A stretch of DNA of 64,000 bases from G958295645 sp965242735 (GTDB lineage Bacteria; Gemmatimonadota; Gemmatimonadetes; Longimicrobiales; Gaopeijiaceae), in contig OZ251497.1 of assembly GCA_965242735.1 (NCBI GenBank), positions 3,162,001-3,226,000 on the forward strand. The letters run 5' to 3'. Positions 48,201 through 55,025 of this stretch are shown in pieces (the stretch's first letter is position 1; each line of letters begins with the position of its first letter). The translations under genes and the position numbers were made by a program. The notes beneath the pieces were generated by a model. It saw only the letters and a list, made by a program, of their open reading frames with translations. It made no database searches and was not told the origin of the DNA.

Positions 48201-48308
48201 CTGAGCCGCGAGGTCCCCCGCGAACCCGCCGAGGCTCGCCAGCGCGACGGCCACGGCTCCAGCGGCCCGAGCCGCGATGCGACCGAACGTCATGGACGGA
48301 GCCGCCAC
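42276..48308 (-). CDS. Giant Ig/cadherin-repeat autotransporter-like surface protein
   Basis: The product is 2,010 residues (GTG at 48308; the ATG at 48293 is a plausible alternative). After a signal peptide (to about residue 36) come six Ig-like SwmB-type repeats of about 130 residues, each with a VDVTGTPRLAL core, R.A.YVSGSGT and D.DADGI. Next are five cadherin-like repeats of about 100 residues (FADSAYAFELPENAAGPV, SGEVRYVGEGED). One Ig-like domain follows (about 1320-1415), then a Gly/His-rich linker (GGHGGGFGGLASAFGHGGGY) and a C-terminal barrel of about 400 residues ending RRVGLLGRIAFR. The barrel marks it as an autotransporter-like adhesin displayed at the surface. The start lies 57 bases from a 21-G tract. 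Confidence 0.9.
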   Translation of the reverse strand: MAAPSMTFGRIAARAAGAVAVALASLGGFAGDLAAQAPTVTGLSVNSPATTGKGPSRWDKFFLTETIQVSVTFSAAVDVTGTPRVVLGIGTCTACFADYVSGSGSTTLVFGHEVVWGNDDSDGISIAADALKLNGGTINATTGGAAAALDLGTHAFDNDSARQVYLSATAGINNIGIEGVTLNNPPSASTYGNGDTIQVTVRWSSSSGPGTESWHNWSGTGLRVTIGDAVRNASYVSGGGSQNTVYRYVVGPGDMDADGISVVGQAVTGGAWQDFISRNVGRQAIENSAGHTVDGRQGMPSPSSVALNDPVVGDTYEPGDTILATVTFTQAVDVTGAPQLGLLIGTNTRQAAYVSGTGTTELLFRYEVASGDVDADGLSVPDSALGLNSGTIRTAGSTTENATLDLGSAALGDQISHKVVGTQTAAAVSGLSISSVPVVDETYAATDTIEVDVTFNRAVDVVTTGGTPQLALDIGGTSRQAAYASGTGTTALKFQYVVVAADSDADGIEVAAGALTLNSGAINDGRASTLAASLGLGTHALSAQGGHKVDGTIAPALVSAVLITSQPASGDTYGLGERLSFYVQFDRAVAVTGTPELAVDVAGTVRQARYASGSGTDLLTFHYWVQGAGSGGAGPGGVDRATGGIQVSSGALTLAGGTIKNVADPVRGFDASLDITGHEIAADSDHKVDGAIEVAPAVTGVEVTSTPTGPTGYGSGGRIVLRVSFSRAVVVTGAPRLALVIGPARRQAAYVSGSGTDALEFRYRVTPSDVDRDGFSVPANALALGGGAIGLSGGSEDAELSLGSHALTNQSGHAVDGGTGADDPRFERQEYVFELAENVSGPVELGELRATDPYGDDVSYSLGDGARGFEVSERGGDLRYVGSGLDADSEPKRVMKVLATAEDGREGEALVILHVLNENEAPSFADAAYAFELPENVAGPLALGVAEATDPEGDVLSYGLAAGDAQLFEVDAASGEVRYVGEGEDFNGAGPKSWALEVVATDAEGLSDEVAVTVSLLDVNEGPAFADSAYAFELPENAAGPVVVGTVRASDPDASDRLVYELASGGAGLFEVDAGSGAVRYVGPGEDAETDEGPKSWALVVRVTDVGGLTAEASVSVSLLDVNEAPAFEAERYDWAFDENVAGPLALGVVRASDPDRADTTLAYSLSGEGAALFEVDASSGEVRYVGDGEDYEAGPRSWQFEVVVADGGGLQGRVPAEVSLLNVNEAPAFADSAYAFELAENAAGPVELGRVEASDEDADDELAYSLSGGGGRFEVDASSGAVRYVGSGEDYEAGPRSHELALRVTDAGGLSGEARAVVALLDVNEGPEAVGAMAPKTLEAYGAPAEEDLGQYFRDPDGDALSYAAESSAPSVAAVSVAAGRLSVSPRAIGAATVTVTARDPDGLEGTQTVAVTVEASRSERARALEAALTAFGRSVGTEAVEAIGGRLGVESSSVLGRSHVQLGSRSVGCGAFGGGGGSSCGWAQLARGASDLLGVQLSGSAGGASVSLDPATLLFGTPGGHGGGFGGLASAFGHGGGYGGGHGHGGGAFGNGPGGGNSTFGHGGGGQANGPAPAGLAAADLAPRGGLTLDPLSSNDLRSQSSFRLSFGGGADAPQSAVGTGWTVWGQANAGAFESSPDDGLTLEGRTRSVYAGLDYGFGSGLLVGLAASRNTLASDFDSEINGAGTVDARLTNLYPYAHWSPRKGLGLWGLVGAGRGSADLAETAGGRFSTDLTMRMLALGGRQELIGALALKADAFTVRITSEDGAGLAGVTAVAHRARVAPELTGRWAVGDGMAVRARFELGARYDRGDAETGLGAEAGAEFGFAHISSGLSVDARGRTLLAHQKDQFREWGASFAVRLKPGGGQEGGLSFSLEPSWGEAASGTAALWQAQAGLGGQERGVGGTAATLADAPGWTPDRLAMEVGWGIVLPNGAQVAPFGRWSREGAAGYRLNAGTRWTALGAPGENPGEDAPRRVQLMVDLFGEQASDGVQPAQRRVGLLGRIAFR

Positions 48309-48364
48309 GCGACCGATCCCGCTATTGCGAGAGGACCGCCAGGCACAGGCCGGCGCCGAAAATC

Positions 48365-48385
48365 GGGGGGGGGGGGGGGGGGGGG
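48365..48385. repeat. 21-base poly-G homopolymer in a divergent promoter region
   Basis: Twenty-one consecutive G lie between the start of the autotransporter (left, 57 bases away) and the metalloprotease (right). Such tracts change length by slippage. The rest of 48309-48736 has no gene, but 48660-48699 matches 54972-55011 in inverted orientation. Confidence 0.9.
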
Positions 48386-48736
48386 AGTTCTCATCTGTGC
48401 GACCTGGCCTCGTCCAGTCGGGAATCCACGTGTTCGGTCAACCGATGCCCGCAATATGCCAGAGATTCTCGGCTCTCGCAAGTGCCTGCGCCGGCCGGGC
48501 TCCTCTTGCCTCCGCGCGCACCGGCTTCCACCTTGTCCTCCCGGCGTGGACTGGACGCCGCCGGGTCGGGGCCTCGACGCTTCGCCCGGCATGTCCGGCC
48601 GCGCCACGCTCTACACAACGGGCCCTCCCACGCCGGCAACGCCAGCGGCGCCAAGCCGCCCGGCGCAACGATGCGTTCGTCCAGACCCGCCAACGAGCCC
48701 ACGCCAACCAAAGACACCCGAAACGAGACGCCCTCG

Positions 48737-51400
48737 ATGCCACCGACCCCCACATTGTTCCGCTTCGCCAAGCCGGCTCTCGGCGCGGCCGGCGGCGTTC
48801 TTCTCGCCTGCGCCCTCGCGACGCCGCCCGGCGCGGCCGCGCAGGAGCCCCTTCCGTCCGTCGCGGACAAGACGGCGGACGCCGCCGCCATGGAGGGCTT
48901 CTTCAACCTCTATTGGGACGACGCCGAGGGCGTCCTCTACTGGGAAATCGACACGGGAGCGGGCGAATTCCTGTACCAAGTGTCGATGGGGTCGGGACTC
49001 GGCTCCAACCCGATCGGCATCGACCGCGGCCAGTTGCGCGGCACGCACGTGCTCGAGCCGAAGCGTGTGGGCCCGCGCGTCCTCCTCATGGAGCCCAACT
49101 ACAGGTTCCAGGCGCGCAGCGAAAACGAGACCGAGGTGCAGGCGGTCCGAGACGCGTTCGCGCCGTCGGTCTACTGGGGCTTCGACGTCGTGGCCGAAAC
49201 CGGCGGCCGCGTGCTGGTGGACGCCACCCCGTTCTTCATTCGCGACGCGCGGGGCGCCGCCGCCCAGATCGCGCAGCGCGGCCAGGGAACGTTTCGCCTC
49301 GACGCGTCCCGGTCGGCGCTTCACATGCCGGCCACCCAGTCCTTCCCGGAGAACACCGAAGTCGAAGCGCTGCTCACCTTCACCAGCGACGACCCCGGCG
49401 GGCTGGTTCGGGGCGTCGCCGCCAACCCACGGGCGGTCACGCTCCGCCAGCACCATTCCTTCGTCCGCCTGCCCGACGACGGCTACCGGCCCCGCGTCGC
49501 GGACCCGCGCATCGGCGTCAACGGCCCGACCCTCTTCGACTATGCCACGCCCATCGACCAGGACATGCGAATTCGCTTGGCCGCCCGCCACCGGCTGCAG
49601 AAGCGCAACCCCGGTCCGGCGCCTTCGGAGCCCGTCGAGCCCATCGTCTACTACGTGGACCCCGGCACGCCGGAGCCGGTGAGGAGCGCGCTGGTCGACG
49701 GAGCGCGCTGGTGGGCCGAGGCCTTCGAAGCCGCGGGGTTCCTGAACGCCTTCCACGTGGAGATCCTGCCGGAGGGCGTGGATCCGCAGGACATCCGCTA
49801 CAACATGATCCACTGGACGCACCGCCGAACGCGCGGCTACTCGTACGGCAACACCGTCACCGATCCGCGGACGGGCGAGATCATCCGCGGGGTGGTGAAC
49901 CTGGGCAGCTTGCGGCTGCGCCAGGACTATCTGCTTGCCCAAGGGATGACCGCGCCGTTCCCGGGCGAGGGCGAGGGGGCGTCCGGCGGGATGGATTCGG
50001 CGTGGGAGGGGCCGCACTCGGCTGCGCACGGGCTGCATTCCGCCTGGGATCACGGCGACGCTTGCTTCGCGGCCGCGCCCGTCTTCGAGTACTTGGCCGA
50101 AGCCGCGGCCGCCAGCAACGAGGAGGCGGTCGAGATGGCCCTGGCCCGGGTGCGCCAGCTGTCCGCCCACGAAGTCGGCCACACGCTGGGCTTTCCGCAC
50201 AACTACATGGCGAGCACGTACGGGCGCGAGAGCGTGATGGACTACCCCGCGCCGCTCGTCGAGATCAGGGACGGCGACTTGGACCTGTCCAACGCGTACG
50301 TGCAGCGCATCGGAACATACGACAAGCTGTCCGTCGAATGGCTCTACCGGGAATTCCCGGCGGGAACGGACGAGCCTGCCGCGCTGGAGGCCATCGTACT
50401 GCGCGGCCTGGACGACGGCCTGGAGTTCATGGCCCACAACAACAACAACTTCGTCGGCGCGGCCCATCCGTACGCGGGCGTGTGGGACAACGGCGCGAAC
50501 CTCGTGGACCATCTGGAGCACGAACTCCGCGTCCGCGACATCGGCATGGCGAGCTTCGGCGAGGACATGATTCGCGAGGGCCGGCCGCTGTCCGACCTGG
50601 AATACGTGCTGCTGCCTCTGTACATGCACCACCGCTTCCAGCTGCGCGCCGCCGCGCAGAGCCTGGGCGGCGCGAACTATCGCTATGCCGTGAAGGGCGA
50701 CGGGCAAGTTCCGGTCGAGATCGTGCCGGGCGACGAGCAGCGCCAGGCCCTCGAAGCCATCCTCTCCACGCTGACCGTGGACTTCCTCGCGCTTTCGCCG
50801 GACTTGGCGGCCGCGATTCCGCCTCCCGCCTTCCGCCATCAGGAAGGCGAGACGTTCCCGGGCCGCACCGGGCTCCTGTTCGATCCGCTGGCCGCGGCGG
50901 CCGCCTCGGCGGACTTCTCCGTCGGCGAGATTCTCCATCCGGCCCGCATGGCCAGGTTGGTCGCCTACGGCGCCATGGACGAGGACCTGCCGAATCTCGA
51001 GGAGGTGACGGACCGGCTGATCGAAGCGACCTGGGGCGCCGACAAGCCCGACGAAGAGTACGAGCTGCAGGTGCTTCGCGTCGTCCAGCGCGCCGTGGTC
51101 GACCGGATGATGCAGCAGGCGAGCAGCGCGGCCGCCGCCCCGGAAGTCCGCGCCGTGCTGTCGGACCGGCTGGACCATCTGGCCGGCAGCCTGGAGGGCC
51201 TGACCGAGAACACGAGCTCCGGGCTGGGGCGGCTGGCCGGGCGCATCGGCGGCCGCCTGACGGGCGATCGATTGTCGAGATCGCCTCACGAGCGTCTGGT
51301 CGTCGCGGACATCCGGCGCTGGCAGGCCCGCATCGAGAACACCGTGCCGGCCCGCGCCTTGCCGCTGCCGTCCGGAGACCCGATCGGGAGCAACCGGTGA
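48737..51400 (+). CDS. Exported zinc-dependent metalloprotease (DUF5117/DUF4953 type)
   Basis: The ATG at 48737 is chosen because the signal peptide follows directly (PALGAAGGVLLACALATP, ending AAAQEP) and because the earlier ATG at 48671 lies in a dispersed non-coding repeat; the product is 887 residues. An N-terminal beta domain (GFFNLYWDDAEGVLYWEIDT, FRLDASRSALHMPATQSFPE) precedes the catalytic part with VRQLSAHEVGHTLGFPHNYM (HExxHxxGxxH, metzincin) and RESVMDYPAP with the Met-turn. It is a secreted or periplasmic gluzincin/metzincin-like protease, common in Gemmatimonadota and Bacteroidota. Its stop overlaps the aldolase start (GTGA). Confidence 0.92.
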   Translation: MPPTPTLFRFAKPALGAAGGVLLACALATPPGAAAQEPLPSVADKTADAAAMEGFFNLYWDDAEGVLYWEIDTGAGEFLYQVSMGSGLGSNPIGIDRGQLRGTHVLEPKRVGPRVLLMEPNYRFQARSENETEVQAVRDAFAPSVYWGFDVVAETGGRVLVDATPFFIRDARGAAAQIAQRGQGTFRLDASRSALHMPATQSFPENTEVEALLTFTSDDPGGLVRGVAANPRAVTLRQHHSFVRLPDDGYRPRVADPRIGVNGPTLFDYATPIDQDMRIRLAARHRLQKRNPGPAPSEPVEPIVYYVDPGTPEPVRSALVDGARWWAEAFEAAGFLNAFHVEILPEGVDPQDIRYNMIHWTHRRTRGYSYGNTVTDPRTGEIIRGVVNLGSLRLRQDYLLAQGMTAPFPGEGEGASGGMDSAWEGPHSAAHGLHSAWDHGDACFAAAPVFEYLAEAAAASNEEAVEMALARVRQLSAHEVGHTLGFPHNYMASTYGRESVMDYPAPLVEIRDGDLDLSNAYVQRIGTYDKLSVEWLYREFPAGTDEPAALEAIVLRGLDDGLEFMAHNNNNFVGAAHPYAGVWDNGANLVDHLEHELRVRDIGMASFGEDMIREGRPLSDLEYVLLPLYMHHRFQLRAAAQSLGGANYRYAVKGDGQVPVEIVPGDEQRQALEAILSTLTVDFLALSPDLAAAIPPPAFRHQEGETFPGRTGLLFDPLAAAAASADFSVGEILHPARMARLVAYGAMDEDLPNLEEVTDRLIEATWGADKPDEEYELQVLRVVQRAVVDRMMQQASSAAAAPEVRAVLSDRLDHLAGSLEGLTENTSSGLGRLAGRIGGRLTGDRLSRSPHERLVVADIRRWQARIENTVPARALPLPSGDPIGSNR

Positions 51401-52461
51401 GCGCGACGGCCGCCCGCGTCCAGGAGCTGCTGGGCAGCGAAGGCGAAGATCTGCTCGGCTATCGCGCCAGGGGCTTCGCCAAGGAGGACCTGCATCTGCC
51501 GGGGCCGGACTTCGTCGACCGCGTCGTCGCGCAGACGGACCGCAGTCCTCAAGCGCTGCGGTCGATGCAGCAGCTCTTCGGCCATGGACGCTTGGCCGGC
51601 ACGGGATACCTGTCCATTCTGCCGGTGGACCAAGGCGTCGAGCACTCGGCCGGAGCCTCGTTCGCCCCGAATCCGATCTACTTCGATCCGGCGAAGATCG
51701 TGGAGCTGGCCGTCGAGGGCGGATGCAACGCCGTCGCGTCCACCGTCGGCGTCCTGGGAGCCTGCTCGCGCACCTTCGCGCACAAGATTCCCTTCCTGGC
51801 CAAGCTGAACCACAACGAGCTGCTCACGCATCCCAACCGGTACGACCAAGTGATGTTCGGGGCGGTCCAGCAGGCCTGGGAGCTCGGGGCCGTCGCCGTC
51901 GGCGCGACCATCTACTTCGGCTCCGGCGGGGCCGCGCGCCAGTTGCAGGAAACGTCCGAGGCGTTCCAGATGGCGCACGAGCTGGGCATGGCGACCGTGC
52001 TGTGGTGCTACCTGCGCAACAGCGCGTTCAAGAAGGACGGCGCGGACTACCACGCGTCCGCCGACATGACCGGCCAGGCCAACCATTTGGGCGTCACCAT
52101 CCAAGCGGACGTCATCAAGCAGAAGCAGCCCGAATTGGACGGCGGGTTCGCAGAGATCGGCTTCGGACGCACGCATCCGAAGGTCTACGAGGACCTGGCG
52201 CCCGGCGCGCATCCCATCGAAATGACGCGCTACCAAGTGGCCAACTGCTACATGGGCCGCGCGGGCCTGATCAATTCCGGCGGGTCGAGCGGGACCGACG
52301 ACTTCGCGCAGGCGGCGCGCACCGCGGTGATCAACAAGCGGGCCGGCGGCATGGGGCTGATCTCGGGACGCAAGGCGTTTCAGAGGCCGATGGCCGAGGG
52401 CGTCGCTTTGCTCAACCTGATCCAGGACGTGTTTCTGGACCCGACGATCGACGTGGCCTGA
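51397..52461 (+). CDS. Class I fructose-bisphosphate aldolase
   Basis: The GTG at 51397 overlaps the protease stop and gives 354 residues. The sequence is of the FbaB/DhnA type: GYLSILPVDQGVEHSAGASF near residue 75, SRTFAHKIPFLAKLNHNELL near 130 (Schiff-base Lys region), GAVAVGATIYFGS near 165, MATVLWCYLRNSAFKKD near 200 and GRAGLINSGGSSG near 290. It cleaves fructose-1,6-bisphosphate to two triose phosphates in glycolysis and gluconeogenesis, without a metal. Coupling to an exported protease gene is odd and may only reflect shared transcription. Confidence 0.96.
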   Translation: MSATAARVQELLGSEGEDLLGYRARGFAKEDLHLPGPDFVDRVVAQTDRSPQALRSMQQLFGHGRLAGTGYLSILPVDQGVEHSAGASFAPNPIYFDPAKIVELAVEGGCNAVASTVGVLGACSRTFAHKIPFLAKLNHNELLTHPNRYDQVMFGAVQQAWELGAVAVGATIYFGSGGAARQLQETSEAFQMAHELGMATVLWCYLRNSAFKKDGADYHASADMTGQANHLGVTIQADVIKQKQPELDGGFAEIGFGRTHPKVYEDLAPGAHPIEMTRYQVANCYMGRAGLINSGGSSGTDDFAQAARTAVINKRAGGMGLISGRKAFQRPMAEGVALLNLIQDVFLDPTIDVA

Positions 52462-52463
52462 CC

Positions 52464-53048
52464 GTGCGCGCGCATGTCGTCAGGCGGCAGGCGCCGAACT
52501 CGCACGGCGGTCGCGTGCGTGCCGGGCGTTGGCCTGCGGCGCCGGACGCGGACGAGATCCCGTCGTTCTACCGGCCCTATCTGGCGGCCGCGGTCCGAGA
52601 AGGCGAGCCGCTAGGGCAACTCCTGAAGGACGACGCGGCGGCGTGGGCGCGCTTGCTGGCGGGCGTCCCGGCGGACAAGGAGGGATACCGGTACGCCGAG
52701 GGGAAGTGGACGATGCGCGAAGTGGTGGGACACGTCACCGACGCGGAACGCATGTTCGCGGCGCGGGCCTTGGCGTTCGCGCGCGGGGACGCCGGGCCGT
52801 ACCCGTCGTTCGACGAAGCCGAGTACGCGGCGCATTCCGGGGCCGCCCTGCGTCCGCTGGCCGCACTCGCCGAGGAGTTTCGGGCAGTGCGCCAAGCGAC
52901 CGTGTTGCTCTTCGAGGGCTTGGACGAGGACGCATGGGAACGCAGAGGCGTCGCCAGCGGCTGCGAGTTCGCCGTGCGAGACGTGGCATGGATCGTGGCC
53001 GGGCACTCGGTTCATCACAGAGGGGTGCTGACCGAGCGGTATCTCTAG
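52464..53048 (+). CDS. DinB-superfamily protein
   Basis: The GTG at 52464, two bases after the aldolase stop, gives 194 residues; a GTG at 52515 would give 177. The four-helix DinB fold is seen as WTMREVVGHVTDAERMFAAR with the first metal His, and VAWIVAGHSVHHRGVLTERY with the closing H-x3-H motif. DinB/YfiT-like proteins are metal-binding and often act as thiol-dependent S-transferases, for example with bacillithiol or mycothiol; the substrate is unknown. It is the last gene of the protease-aldolase run and the last inside the segment flanked by the Rpn copies. Confidence 0.9.
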   Translation: MRAHVVRRQAPNSHGGRVRAGRWPAAPDADEIPSFYRPYLAAAVREGEPLGQLLKDDAAAWARLLAGVPADKEGYRYAEGKWTMREVVGHVTDAERMFAARALAFARGDAGPYPSFDEAEYAAHSGAALRPLAALAEEFRAVRQATVLLFEGLDEDAWERRGVASGCEFAVRDVAWIVAGHSVHHRGVLTERYL

Positions 53049-53407
53049 GCGGAAGTTCTGGGCGGCGCCGGGAGGCTGGACGCGGTTGCGGGCAAGCGTG
53101 GATCGGCCGTCTCGGCGGCCGATTGGGCTTGGCGGAGCAAGCCGGCCCGCTTTCGTTCATTCTCGGCGTGCGACGAGCGGCGGCGCTCCTGCCCGCGCGA
53201 TGAACGCCGGACCCCCGCCCGCGTCCCAGAACCCACGTCGGCACAGCGCGCCGCCGCGGATCGACCTGCATCTCCCGCGTCGAACGGAGACGTCCCGTTC
53301 AGCCATGGAGGTGTCCCGCCCCCTGGGCGACCTTCCCTCCAGATCAAGTTGCGGGGCAGCGCGCCGGCCGTCGGAATGCTTCCCCAACGAACCCCTGGGA
53401 GCGGCGA

Positions 53408-54499
53408 TTGCGCAAAGAGGCGAAGCACGGCGAGACGGACCGCGTCTACAAGCGGTTCTACGCGGACCCGGCCGTGGTCGAGGAGATCGTGCGCGACTTC
53501 GTCGGAGGCGCGTGGACGCGCGAGCTGGACTTCGGCACGCTCGAGCGGCTGCCGGCCGAGATGGTCGACCCCGTGCTGCCGGTCGTGCGGCACGCCGACA
53601 TGATGTGGCGGGTGCGGTTCCGGGACCGGCCGCTGCACGTGGTCCTGCTGTTCGAGTTCCAGTCGGGGCCGGACCCGAACATGGCGGTGCGGATCGCCGT
53701 CGAGACGGGCGTGTTCTACCGCGAGCTGGCCGAGCTGCGCAAGCGCAAGCCGGACGTCGGCGAGCACGTGGTCGTGCCGGTGGTGGTGAAGAGCTTCGAG
53801 GGCAATTGGACGGCGGCGCGGAGCATGGCCGAATGGCTGGGCGCGGGCGTGCCGGAAGAGCTGGCGGAGTACGCGACCGGCCAGCGCTACGGGCTGCTGG
53901 ACGAGTCGGCGGAGGCGAAGAAGGCCGGGGCCAGCGGCGGCGCGGTGCGCGCGGGCATGGTGTTGCGCCACGAGCGCGACGTGACGCGGCTGGCGGCGGC
54001 GGTGCGGGATCTGGACGTGCAGTTGGACGCGTCGTCGGTTGCGCGCGACGCGCTCGTGGAGTGGCTTCGGAGCCAGATGATAAATTCGGGTGCGACGGAG
54101 GCGGAGGTCGCGCACCTGGACACCCTACGGGAGGCGGGCGAGATGTACGTGAATCAATTCCAGGAAACGTTCCGCGACGGCTTGGCCCAAGGCGTCGAGC
54201 AGGGCCTGGCTCAGGGCGTTGAGCAGGGGCTGGCGCAAGGCGTCGAGCAAGGACTGGAGCAAGGCATGGCCCAGGGCGTCAAGCAGGGGCTGGCGCAGGG
54301 CGTCGAACAGGGGCTGGCCCAGGGCCTCAAGCAGGCCCACGTCGACATAGCCCGGTGGAAGTTCGGCGAGGAGACGGCGCAACGGCTGGCCGAGCTGCTC
54401 GAGGCGGCGGGAGACGCGGAGCGCGTCTCCCGGATCGGGCGGTTGCTCGTCGAGTGCGAGACGGGCGAAGAGCTGATCGCGAAGGCCGCGCGGGTCTGA
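53408..54499 (+). CDS. Rpn-family (recombination-promoting nuclease) protein, copy 2
   Basis: The TTG at 53408 gives 363 residues, nearly identical to copy 1 through residue 250 (GETDRVYKRFYADPAVVEEI, LLFEFQSGPDPNMAVRIAVE). The nuclease core residues in the FEFQ stretch are the same. The main difference is a run of twelve tetrapeptides of the form (A/E/K)QG(L/V/M) at about residues 260-307, followed by KQAHVDIARWKFGEETAQRL. Both copies look intact and probably functional. It faces right, away from copy 1, so the pair could recombine to invert the DNA between them. Confidence 0.85.
   Translation: MRKEAKHGETDRVYKRFYADPAVVEEIVRDFVGGAWTRELDFGTLERLPAEMVDPVLPVVRHADMMWRVRFRDRPLHVVLLFEFQSGPDPNMAVRIAVETGVFYRELAELRKRKPDVGEHVVVPVVVKSFEGNWTAARSMAEWLGAGVPEELAEYATGQRYGLLDESAEAKKAGASGGAVRAGMVLRHERDVTRLAAAVRDLDVQLDASSVARDALVEWLRSQMINSGATEAEVAHLDTLREAGEMYVNQFQETFRDGLAQGVEQGLAQGVEQGLAQGVEQGLEQGMAQGVKQGLAQGVEQGLAQGLKQAHVDIARWKFGEETAQRLAELLEAAGDAERVSRIGRLLVECETGEELIAKAARV
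54183..54332 (+). repeat. 12-base coding minisatellite in the Rpn copy 2 gene
   Basis: Twelve units of about 12 bases (variants of cagggcgtcgag) encode alternating AQGV and EQGL tetrapeptides. Copy 1 of the gene has only about two units at the same place. Confidence 0.88.
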
Positions 54500-54855
54500 C
54501 GGAAGACCGGCGCAGCCTGCGGACTTCGAAGCGGCGCCGGCCACCTCCGACTGAGCCCGCCTCGGCCTTCGAGCGCGTCGGCGCGTCAGTGGCCGGCCTG
54601 CCCCGGCGTGGCCGAGGGCGCGCGCCGCGGCCGAGCGGATTCTCGCCGGCAGCGGCTTGGCCGCCGCCAGCTTGCCGGACACGCGTGTCCGGCAACGACG
54701 GCGCAACGGTCGCGAAATGCCGGCAAACGATCGCAAGAACGACCCGGCGCTGGTCATGCGACCGCGAAAATGGCCGTCGAGTCCCTTCGGCGGTCATCCG
54801 TGACCGCCAAGACGACTCTGCCGTCCCCAAACGTCGCGTTGCGGCCGCCGGAGCA

Positions 54856-54930
54856 GGCCGGCGCGCTGGCGCTGAAGGCCGACGCGTTCACCGTGCGCAT
54901 CACGTCGGACGAAGAGGCCGGGCCAGCCGA
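54856..54930 (+). pseudogene. Fragment of an autotransporter barrel gene
   Basis: The bases from about 54859 to 54910 are almost identical to the coding strand of the autotransporter at about 43010-43070 and would encode GALALKADAFTVRITS. The frame stays open to a stop at 54968 but has no start or barrel context. It lies just outside the right inverted repeat. The remainder to 55025 shows no gene; 54972-55011 is an inverted match to 48660-48699. Confidence 0.8.
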
Positions 54931-55025
54931 GTCCACCTGCAACGATGCCCCGCCCAGGACTTCCGTCTAGAGCTCGTTGGCGGATCGGGACGAACGCATC
55001 GTTGCACCGGTCGGCCTAGGCCGCG

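Larger units (their letters stand above)
53150..54855 (+). repeat. Right copy of the 1.6-kb inverted repeat carrying an Rpn gene
   Basis: This aligns with the reverse complement of about 40545-42110 across the 5' flank (53150-53407), gene and 3' flank (54500-54855). The 3' flank holds a perfect 20-base palindrome gccggacacgcgtgtccggc at 54673-54692 and the hairpin ggcggtca-tccg-tgaccgcc at about 54790-54809. Confidence 0.85.

Noticed and set aside
48671..48736. ATG at 48671 as the protease start
   Set aside because: It lies in a sequence repeated in non-coding DNA at 54.97 kb and would put 22 polar residues before the signal peptide.
40545..54855. Composite transposon with the Rpn genes as transposases
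   Set aside because: No terminal inverted repeats with target duplications were found, and Rpn proteins are nucleases rather than demonstrated transposases; only the inverted-repeat arrangement is supported.
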